Of a stretch of 64,000 nt of DNA, positions 1 to 7,752 are shown piece after piece (positions within the stretch are counted from its first letter, which is position 1; the number at the start of each line of letters is the position of its first letter). Source of the DNA: an uncultured Puniceicoccaceae bacterium (GTDB lineage Bacteria; Verrucomicrobiota; Verrucomicrobiia; Opitutales; Coraliomargaritaceae). The position numbers and the translations under genes are program-made. The notes under the pieces were generated by a model that searched no databases, was not told the DNA's origin, and saw nothing but the letters and a program-made list of their open reading frames with translations. The DNA is taken from positions 1-64,000 of the forward strand of contig CAJWMY010000002.1 of the NCBI GenBank assembly GCA_913044165.1, written 5' to 3'.

Positions 1-1
1 T

Positions 2-949
2 TTGAATTATTCCGATAATTTAAATAATTATCCAATTTGTGATTCTACTGGATGTACTATTGAATTAGCTGATAATTATGATCCCGCTTCAGAAATAGAT
101 GACGGATCTTGTTTTACTGAATTAATTTATGGATGTATTTATTCAACATATGTTGAATATAATCAAAATACAAATGTCCCAGATGTTGACTCATGTCAGA
201 CGTTAAAGATATATGGATGTACAAATGAAACAGCTGATAATTTTAACGACTATAATGGAGATGGCATTTCTGATTCATTAACTGGAAATATAAATGTTGA
301 TATTAATACTGATGATGGCTCCTGCCAAATTTCAGGATGTACTAATATAATGGCATTTAATTATAATGTAAATGCAAATTTAGATGATGCATCATGTGAA
401 CCAATCATATATGGTTGTACAGTTTTCGGTTTTTTGAATTATAATGTAAATGCAAACTATGATGATGGCAGTTGTGAATACCCAAATAATGGTGATTACT
501 CTCTTAATTTTGACGGTATGGATGACTATGTTGAAGTTGTTAACTGGAATGGCATAATTGGAGATTATACTATTGAGGCATTAGTGAAGCTCAATAGTGA
601 GAATGACACACATACAATTTTATCTCATAGTGATAATTTTGCAAACAGCGATAATCAAGCTGGATGGATGTTTTATCAAACTGGTCCTACTTTTAGATTC
701 TGGGAAAAAAATACCAGTGGTGGCCATTCAATTTTAGATGTGGATCCTTTCAATATAAACGATGATTCTTGGCATCATGTATCATTTGTGAGGGAAGATG
801 TTTCAGATTCTAATAATAATATCGTTTTTACTATGGGCGTTAGTAATACATTTAATGATCAGTTTGTTGTTGTTGAAGGATATGATTTAAATGTTGGTAC
901 CCCGGTCTTCTTTTGGGCGGAAAAACTTGGGTGCGTGGATATTTATTAA
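2..949 (+). CDS. Partial surface/secreted protein with ~5 Cys-bounded 'GCT..A.NYN..AN.DDGSC' repeats followed by a LamG/concanavalin-like domain; 5' end off window, 3' end probably chimeric
   Basis: Repeats GCTIELADNYDPASEIDDGSC, GCTNIMAFNYNVNANLDDASC, GCTVFGFLNYNVNANYDDGSC; then YSLNFDGMDDYVEV...WHHVSFVRE typical of LamG-like domains. Confidence 0.7.
   Translation: MNYSDNLNNYPICDSTGCTIELADNYDPASEIDDGSCFTELIYGCIYSTYVEYNQNTNVPDVDSCQTLKIYGCTNETADNFNDYNGDGISDSLTGNINVDINTDDGSCQISGCTNIMAFNYNVNANLDDASCEPIIYGCTVFGFLNYNVNANYDDGSCEYPNNGDYSLNFDGMDDYVEVVNWNGIIGDYTIEALVKLNSENDTHTILSHSDNFANSDNQAGWMFYQTGPTFRFWEKNTSGGHSILDVDPFNINDDSWHHVSFVREDVSDSNNNIVFTMGVSNTFNDQFVVVEGYDLNVGTPVFFWAEKLGCVDIY
12..480 (+). 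repeat. Protein-level repeat array of Cys-bounded DDGSC modules (~5 copies)
   Basis: Recurring GC(T/I)...DDGSC spacing in the translated frame. Confidence 0.65.
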
Positions 950-1185
950 GTTTTGAAAACGAAGATGTTCTCAAGAAATTAGATAGACTTGAAGGTTTTG
1001 ATGAGACAAATATTCAAGCGGCAAATGAATATAACAGAATTCGGGTATCAATATTCGACTTAACCGAAAGATTTATGGCTCAGGGGTGGGTTTATTTCAT
1101 GAATGATGATCAGCTAAGCCGCTTTGATTATTTAGAGATAGAATCAGGCGAGTGGAAAAATAAAAAAGCCAATCGTAAAAGTTAG
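898..1185 (+). pseudogene. 5'-truncated gamma-glutamylcyclotransferase (AIG2/GGCT)-like fragment
   Basis: Frame from ~898 reads YPGLLLGGKTWVRGYLLSFENEDVLKKLDRLEGFDE...YNRIRVSIF...AQGWVYFM, GGCT-like; in-frame stop (TGA) at 883-885, N-terminal part missing. Confidence 0.6.
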
Positions 1186-1193
1186 CTTTTTTA
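1161..1193. terminator. Bidirectional intrinsic terminator-like hairpin
   Basis: TAAAAAAGC ... GCTTTTTTA, 9-bp inverted repeat with T-run, between convergent genes. Confidence 0.6.
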
Positions 1194-1224
1194 GATATGT
1201 AAAATCATTATTAAAACTTTATAA

Positions 1225-1875
1225 TTAGCCTTTAAGTAAGTTCAGAATTCCGGGCGCATTTTGTACTAATTCCGCATTTAAATGTCTTAGTCTTTCAAGA
1301 GAACAATGACCATTTGGGATCAGTGCACAATTAGCTCCAATTGCTTTTGCAACTTCGTAATCATATGAAGTGTCTCCAATCAAAAGAATTTCTTCTGGCT
1401 TGAGCATACTCTCCTTCATCCATTTTTTTGCATTTTCAATTTTGCCCTCTGCATAGATATTATTTGTCCCGATAATTCTATCAAAAAAATTCTGAATTTT
1501 AAAATGCGATACACCAATTTCAAGTGCGGACGAATGAGCAGCAGACAAAATAGATTGAGAGATTCCTATATCAGAAATCTTCAATAAGGTGTCTTCTACC
1601 TCAGCATGAAGCGTACACTCTTTCAGCCATCTTTCTTCGTATTGATTTATAAATTTATGGCTTATTAATTCAAATTTTTTTGGATCAGTTTCAAATTGCA
1701 GATATTTATAAAAATCTATTACCGGGAAACTAAATTTAGAACGATACCTTTCTAAATTCAAAGGAGGCTTATTAATTTCTTCCAAAAGTATATTTAGAAC
1801 TTCAACACATAGCCAGCTATCATTTAGCAATGTACCATTCCAGTCCCAGAGAATATGGCTATATTTGAGCGGCAT
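1225..1875 (-). CDS. HAD-family hydrolase (phosphoglycolate phosphatase-like)
   Basis: N-terminal HILWDWNGTLLND (DxDGT-type motif), IGDTSYDYEVAKAIGA C-terminal HAD motif. Confidence 0.8.
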   Translation of the reverse strand: MPLKYSHILWDWNGTLLNDSWLCVEVLNILLEEINKPPLNLERYRSKFSFPVIDFYKYLQFETDPKKFELISHKFINQYEERWLKECTLHAEVEDTLLKISDIGISQSILSAAHSSALEIGVSHFKIQNFFDRIIGTNNIYAEGKIENAKKWMKESMLKPEEILLIGDTSYDYEVAKAIGANCALIPNGHCSLERLRHLNAELVQNAPGILNLLKG

Positions 1876-2288
1876 TAATCTAAAAGGTCCGGATTTCTGC
1901 GAAATAAGATAGTAGGAACTTGTAATAAAGTAAGAAAAATGAGGCTACCTTGAAAACCAGGAACTCCTAAGCGCTCCCCTCTTTCTGCAGCAGCCATATA
2001 TGCAAACATAACTTCAGCTACCATTAAGAAGACAAAGCCTACTGACAATATACATAAAATTGGGAAAAATATTTTAAAAGCACTACTTTTTATACTAACG
2101 AAAGGAACCTGCAGAATCCCTATTAATGCCGAGAAATAAACGATTTTAATCAACTTGAATAAGTTATTTTCAGTATTTTGACCGAATAATAGGCTTATTA
2201 TTAGAATTAAAAGCAGTGTATTTAGCAAATATCCGCCCCACTTTGCGTACTTTAGGCCAATTTCTAAATTTTTTCTATTATGGTCCAT
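1875..2288 (-). CDS. Hypothetical multi-pass membrane protein
   Basis: 137 aa with several hydrophobic segments; stop overlaps start of the HAD gene. Confidence 0.6.
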   Translation of the reverse strand: MDHNRKNLEIGLKYAKWGGYLLNTLLLILIISLLFGQNTENNLFKLIKIVYFSALIGILQVPFVSIKSSAFKIFFPILCILSVGFVFLMVAEVMFAYMAAAERGERLGVPGFQGSLIFLTLLQVPTILFRRNPDLLD

Positions 2289-2378
2289 GATATTTATGTG
2301 AACATATTTTCATTTAAACTTGATTTTTAAGTAGTTTAACTTAATAAATACTAAATAATTATCAAATAAAGGATTAAT

Positions 2379-3443
2379 ATGAAAGAAATACAAAAAAAAG
2401 CACCTAACAAAGCAGCAAATGACAAAAATCTAAGCTTGGCCATATCCGGAATTAATAAGCAATTTGGCCCAGGGGCCCTAATGAAGCTAGGAGATGCATC
2501 GAAAATGGCGGTAGATAAAATTTCAACAGGATCGATTGCGATAGATTTAGCTTTAGGTATTGGCGGCTTGCCCAAAGGCCGTGTTTGTGAAATTTATGGC
2601 CCCGAAAGCTCCGGAAAGACGACATTCTGTCTCAGTATTATAGCAGAGGCCCAAAAGCAAGGCGGAAATGCAGTATTTATAGATGTTGAGCATGCATTAG
2701 ATCCGAAATATGCCAAGATTGTCGGTGTAGATTTAGAAAATTTAATGGTGTCACAGCCAGAATGCGGAGAAGATGCATTAAATATTACTGAAACCTTAAT
2801 TAGATCAGGCGCCATTGACATTATAGTTGTAGATTCAGTAGCTGCGTTAGTTTCCAAGAATGAATTGGATGGCCAAATGGGAGATTCCACCGTGGGATTA
2901 CAAGCAAGAATGATGAGTCAAGCAATGCGCCGGCTAACTGGAGCGATTAATAAAACGCAATGTGTAGTTCTATTTACAAATCAAATTCGTGAAAAGATTG
3001 GTGTAATGTTTGGTAGTCCGGAAACTCAGCCTGGTGGACGCGCTTTAAAATTTTTCTCATCAGTACGCATGGACATACGTAGAATTGGCCAAATTAAGGA
3101 AAGCACAGGTAAGGTTATAGGCAATCGCACTCGGTTAAAGGTAGTTAAAAATAAGGTTGCCCCACCCTTTACAGATTGTGAATTTGATATTATGTATAAT
3201 GAAGGCATTTCTCATTCAGGCTCTTTGGTAGATTTAGGAGTAGAGCACAAAATATTAGAGAAGAAGGGGTCATGGATTTCTTTTAAAGGTGAAATGGTTG
3301 GGCAAGGGAGAGAAGCTGCAAAGCAAGCAATAATTAGTGATGCTAAATTAGCTGAGGAATTGACAGATTTGATTTTAGCTAAGGTTCACCCTAAAGTGGG
3401 AGAATCAATAGCGAGCTCTTCAGAACAACACGACGAGAGTTAA
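2379..3443 (+). CDS. recA: Recombinase RecA
   Basis: [61 protein letters not shown]. Confidence 0.98.
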   Translation: MKEIQKKAPNKAANDKNLSLAISGINKQFGPGALMKLGDASKMAVDKISTGSIAIDLALGIGGLPKGRVCEIYGPESSGKTTFCLSIIAEAQKQGGNAVFIDVEHALDPKYAKIVGVDLENLMVSQPECGEDALNITETLIRSGAIDIIVVDSVAALVSKNELDGQMGDSTVGLQARMMSQAMRRLTGAINKTQCVVLFTNQIREKIGVMFGSPETQPGGRALKFFSSVRMDIRRIGQIKESTGKVIGNRTRLKVVKNKVAPPFTDCEFDIMYNEGISHSGSLVDLGVEHKILEKKGSWISFKGEMVGQGREAAKQAIISDAKLAEELTDLILAKVHPKVGESIASSSEQHDES

Positions 3444-3491
3444 CCAGAGTCTTGACCTTACCTGCTTTTCTTGGAAAGTAGCAGTCATTCT

Positions 3492-4853
3492 ATGTCTGCT
3501 AAAGATACAATAGTCGCTTTATCATCACCTGTAGGAGAATCCGCTTTAGCGATTATTCGAATTACAGGTGTGGATTCTCCTGCCTTAGGAAAAGCTATTA
3601 GAGGCATCAATAGTCCCCTGCTGCCTCGACAGGCAGTGCTATGTAAATATTTAAGTATCAAAGGCTTAGAGATAGACCAAGGGGTTTTCATTTCGTACCC
3701 GGAAAATAGATCTTTCACCGGAGAGGCTATGTTAGAAATTATGCCTCATGGAAATCCGTTAATAGTTCAAAATATTATAGAAGATTTATTAGCTCGCGGT
3801 TGCCGAATGGCAGAACCAGGCGAATTTACAAAGCGTGCATTTCTTAATGGGAAAATGGATCTTAGTCAGGCGGAAGCAGTAGCAGATATTATTCATGCAC
3901 GCTCCAAATTCAGTTTGGAAGTAGCCCGTAAGCAGCTTAACGGGTCAATTGGCGAAAAAATGTCTAATTTGACAGATCTTCTTTTAGCAATACTTGCCGA
4001 TATAGAAGCATATATTGACTTTCCAGATGAAGATTTACCTCCAGAAACACAGGACGGCCCAAGGAATAAGCTCAATGGCTTAATCATGGAGGTTGAAGCT
4101 TTGATTGAAACTAATCAATATGCCACCATTTTAAATAGCGGCATAAAAACAGTTATTATAGGTCCCCCGAATGCAGGAAAAAGTAGTTTAATTAATGAAT
4201 TAGTAGGATCCGAACGGGCATTAGTAAGCTCGAAGGCAGGTACAACAAGAGATTTTATTAGTTCTTCCATAATGCTAGATGATTATCGAATAGAAATTAT
4301 AGATACTGCAGGACTTCATTCAACTACGGATCCCTTAGAAAAAAAAGGAATTGAGAAAACATTACAATTAGCTCAAGAAGCAGATTTTTACCTATTCATA
4401 TTAGATTATAGTAGCCCTACCCCAAAATTGCCGCAGGAAGTCGGGGTAACCTTGTCACCAAAGAATACGATAGTAATAGAAAATAAAAAAGATCTAGATT
4501 CCGAGTTCTCGCACGAAAAGTTCATGTCGGATACTAAGCATTGCTCAATATCTCTCAGGGAAAATATTGGAATTAAGGACTTAAAGATAGCTTTTAAAGA
4601 ATTGATAGATCGTAGTATTTTAAGACCTAAGAACAAGGATGCAATTGTCTTAAATGCTCGTCATACTAATTCGCTTAGAAAAGCATTAACCGCGCTCAAA
4701 GAGTGCTCGGAAAACATTGATAATCAGCAGTTTAGCGAAATTATAGCACAGGATTTAAGGAATGCTATTGAGAACTTCGGTGAGGTTATTGGGAGTGTGG
4801 ACAACGAAGCAATGTTGGATAAGTTGTTTCAGAACTTTTGTATCGGTAAATGA
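3492..4853 (+). CDS. mnmE: tRNA modification GTPase MnmE (ATG at 3492 preferred over TTG 3471)
   Basis: MSAKDTIVALSSPVGESALAIIRITG; GPPNAGKSSLINEL; C-terminal CIGK. Confidence 0.96.
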   Translation: MSAKDTIVALSSPVGESALAIIRITGVDSPALGKAIRGINSPLLPRQAVLCKYLSIKGLEIDQGVFISYPENRSFTGEAMLEIMPHGNPLIVQNIIEDLLARGCRMAEPGEFTKRAFLNGKMDLSQAEAVADIIHARSKFSLEVARKQLNGSIGEKMSNLTDLLLAILADIEAYIDFPDEDLPPETQDGPRNKLNGLIMEVEALIETNQYATILNSGIKTVIIGPPNAGKSSLINELVGSERALVSSKAGTTRDFISSSIMLDDYRIEIIDTAGLHSTTDPLEKKGIEKTLQLAQEADFYLFILDYSSPTPKLPQEVGVTLSPKNTIVIENKKDLDSEFSHEKFMSDTKHCSISLRENIGIKDLKIAFKELIDRSILRPKNKDAIVLNARHTNSLRKALTALKECSENIDNQQFSEIIAQDLRNAIENFGEVIGSVDNEAMLDKLFQNFCIGK

Positions 4854-6745
4854 CGAATAAGGCACAATTTAATTTAGAGAAAGACTTTGATGTTATTGTA
4901 TGCGGCGCAGGGCATGCGGGATGTGAGGCAGCGCTTGCTGCAGCGCGGCGCGGCGCATCTACCCTACTCCTTACAGGTAATTTAGATACGATTGCCCAAA
5001 TGAGTTGCAATCCCGCAATTGGCGGGCAAGCAAAAGGCCATATTGTTCGGGAGATCGATGCTTTAGGCGGTGAAATGGCTATGAATGCTGATGCTACAGC
5101 CCTACAATTTCGTTTACTAAATGCTTCTAAAGGCCCTGCCGTACAGGCGCCCCGAGCCCAATGTGATAAAAAGGCATATCAGCTTAGAATGAAGCAAGTT
5201 ATAGAATGGCAAGATAATTTAGTTGTATTTCAAGCAATGGTAACTGGTTTAACCTTTAAAGGGTGTGTTGTATCCGGAGTGAATACTAATTTAGACATTA
5301 CTTTTAAAGCGAAAACAGTAATTGTTACAACAGGTACATTTTTGAGAGCCCTCATGCACGTTGGTCAAAATAAGAATGAAGGTGGCCGCATGGGAGATTT
5401 TGCAGCAAAAGGGCTATCGAGGTCTTTTCTAGATATTGGAATCACGCTTGAGCGTCTCAAAACTGGTACCCCGGCGCGAATTCTAGGAAGAACTATAGAT
5501 TTCTCATTATTAGAGGAGCAGGAAGGAGATAGTTCCCCTACACTTTTCGCCTTTTATGATACACGATCTAAAGAGGATTTGTTCCACGTGGAACATTATG
5601 GGGAGGAGGCCCTTGGCTGGGAGCCGGGCGCTAAACCACTTTCATGTTGGATAACATATACGGGTAAGGCTACAGAACGAATAATAAAAGATAATTTACA
5701 CTTATCTCCTATGTACTCTGGTGAAATCGAAGGTACGGGCCCCAGATATTGCCCAAGTATAGAAGATAAAATTGTTAGATTTGCTGATAAGAATCGGCAT
5801 ATGCTATTTTTGGAACCGGAAGGGCGAAATACCAATGAATGGTATATTAATGGACTTTCAACAAGCCTGCCGTTTGATGTTCAGGTAAAGATGTTGCGAA
5901 GCATAAAGGGATTAGAAAATGTACATATTTTGAGGCCAGCTTATGCCGTTGAATATGATTTTGCTCCGCCTACGCAATTATATGCCTCATTAGAATCTAA
6001 AAAATGTGAAAATTTATTCTTCGCGGGCCAAATTAATGGAACATCTGGGTACGAGGAGGCAGCAGCGCAAGGTCTTGTGGCTGGCGTTAATGCAGTTCAG
6101 AAATTGAGAGGTGATGCACCAATGGTATTTGGAAGAGATGAGTGCTACATAGGTGTATTGATTGACGATCTTGTAACTAAGGGTACACAAGAGCCATATC
6201 GTATGTTTTCGAGTAGGGCAGAGCACAGGCTTCTTTTTAACCATCCAAGTGCAGAGTTGCGATTAATCAACCATGCAAAATCTTATAAGTTGTTGAAGGA
6301 CAGCAGGATAAGATCTATAGATAAAAAACTTAAGGAAGTAAAACATTGGGTAAATTTTCTTGAAAAAGAGATACATCAGGGGGAGATATACGCTAACCAC
6401 ATTCGAAGAAACCGAAATGTAGAGGATTTCCCCGATGGTTTAAAAATGCTCTCAAAGGAAGTGCAGAGGGAAGTATTATATAGAGTAGCCTTCAAAGGTT
6501 ATTTAGAAAGGGAGCGGAAGCATGTAGAAAAATTACGCCATATTGACAAAATCAAAATCCCTAAAAATTTCGATTATAAAGCAATAAAAGGATTAAGGGC
6601 AGAAAGTTCAGAAAAATTACTAGTTATCATGCCACACACTTTAGGCCAAGCAAGTAGGATAAGTGGCGTTAATCCTGCCGATATAAGCATTATAATGGTA
6701 CATCTTGAGGCAATGTATTCAAGAGCTAGCGGCAAGAGAAAATAA
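4850..6745 (+). CDS. mnmG: tRNA uridine-5-carboxymethylaminomethyl modification enzyme MnmG/GidA
   Basis: DVIVCGAGHAGCEAALAAARRGA; GGRMGDFAAKGLS; FFAGQINGTSGYEEAAAQG; ATGA overlap with mnmE. Confidence 0.97.
   Translation: MTNKAQFNLEKDFDVIVCGAGHAGCEAALAAARRGASTLLLTGNLDTIAQMSCNPAIGGQAKGHIVREIDALGGEMAMNADATALQFRLLNASKGPAVQAPRAQCDKKAYQLRMKQVIEWQDNLVVFQAMVTGLTFKGCVVSGVNTNLDITFKAKTVIVTTGTFLRALMHVGQNKNEGGRMGDFAAKGLSRSFLDIGITLERLKTGTPARILGRTIDFSLLEEQEGDSSPTLFAFYDTRSKEDLFHVEHYGEEALGWEPGAKPLSCWITYTGKATERIIKDNLHLSPMYSGEIEGTGPRYCPSIEDKIVRFADKNRHMLFLEPEGRNTNEWYINGLSTSLPFDVQVKMLRSIKGLENVHILRPAYAVEYDFAPPTQLYASLESKKCENLFFAGQINGTSGYEEAAAQGLVAGVNAVQKLRGDAPMVFGRDECYIGVLIDDLVTKGTQEPYRMFSSRAEHRLLFNHPSAELRLINHAKSYKLLKDSRIRSIDKKLKEVKHWVNFLEKEIHQGEIYANHIRRNRNVEDFPDGLKMLSKEVQREVLYRVAFKGYLERERKHVEKLRHIDKIKIPKNFDYKAIKGLRAESSEKLLVIMPHTLGQASRISGVNPADISIIMVHLEAMYSRASGKRK
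5580..5595. promoter_or_regulatory. parS: Putative parS centromere-like site (ParB recognition element)
   Basis: Perfect 16-bp palindrome TGTTCCACGTGGAACA matching the parS consensus tGTTNCACGTGNAACa. Confidence 0.75.
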
Positions 6746-6755
6746 GTGCTAGCTA

Positions 6756-7700
6756 CTAAAATTGATCTGTGATCAAGATTTTTGCGTCTTTTATTGGGGT
6801 TAATTTAGCTTCAGTATCAAAGGGAATTAAGACATTATCTCCAATCCTGAGGGTATGTTTAGAGATCGAATCATAGACGCTACCATCAACTACGTGAATA
6901 AGGCGTGCAGAGAGGTTTTCTTCAAGAATAAGTGGCTCAGATTTGTCATTTAGTACGTAGCTTTGTATTCGAAATAGGGCGCATTGAGCTAAAAGGTTAT
7001 CTTTATTTGAAACTCGGGCTCTTTTAATCTCTATATCGTTGATTATAGACTTAAGGGATTCTTTGTGATGTAATTTTCGAGGTGCCCCATCTAGTCCAAG
7101 GCGCTTCCAGTCATATACCCGATAGGTAGTATCTGAGTTTTCCTGTATTTCTAGGATAAGATTTCCTCCCCCAATTGCATGAATAGTCCCACTTTCAATT
7201 AGATATGAATCGCCAGTTTTAGTTTTAAAGACATTTAGCAGGGGTTCAATTTTTTCTTTTTTAAGAGCCTCTTCTAATTCAAGGCAGCTAACTCCTTGAC
7301 GAAGTCCGAGGTATATTTTCGCATGTTCTTCACTATTAAGCACATACCAATTTTCTGTTTTCTCTTGTCCGCCTAATGCTTTAGCTATTGCTTTAGGAGG
7401 ATGCACTTGAATACTTAAGGTTTCTTTGCAGTCTAGCCATTTAACTAAAATAGGGAAAGGCGCCTCAGGAATAAATTTGGGCCCTAAGATAGCTTCTCCG
7501 TGAGTTTTGAGTAATTCGTTTAAGGATAAGCCGGCATAAGTGCCTTTGGCTACAATGGATTGGTCTTCAAGTCTATCTACAATCTCCCAACTTTCGCCAA
7601 TGGATTTTAGTGCTGGCAGTTTCCTCCCCAAGTGGCTGGAAAGATTCTGTCCGCCCCAAACGCGTTCTTTGTAGATAGGTTTAAATAACAGAAGCTCCAT
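6756..7700 (-). CDS. manA: Mannose-6-phosphate isomerase, class I (type I PMI)
   Basis: KPIYKERVWGGQNL; LSIQVHPP; KTENWYVL. Confidence 0.9.
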   Translation of the reverse strand: MELLLFKPIYKERVWGGQNLSSHLGRKLPALKSIGESWEIVDRLEDQSIVAKGTYAGLSLNELLKTHGEAILGPKFIPEAPFPILVKWLDCKETLSIQVHPPKAIAKALGGQEKTENWYVLNSEEHAKIYLGLRQGVSCLELEEALKKEKIEPLLNVFKTKTGDSYLIESGTIHAIGGGNLILEIQENSDTTYRVYDWKRLGLDGAPRKLHHKESLKSIINDIEIKRARVSNKDNLLAQCALFRIQSYVLNDKSEPLILEENLSARLIHVVDGSVYDSISKHTLRIGDNVLIPFDTEAKLTPIKDAKILITDQF

Positions 7701-7752
7701 AAGTATTAATATTATATTGTCTAAATCAAAAAATCCTTTTTAAGTCAAATTA

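Noticed and set aside
12-480. Repeat array as CRISPR
   Set aside because: Repeats are protein-level and divergent in DNA; they lie in one open frame with no uniform repeat/spacer structure.
2351-3208. Antisense ORFs over recA (2351-2575, 2594-2890, 3026-3208) and similar small antisense ORFs across the window
   Set aside because: Shadow ORFs opposite conserved coding sequence; no recognisable domains or independent ribosome-binding context.
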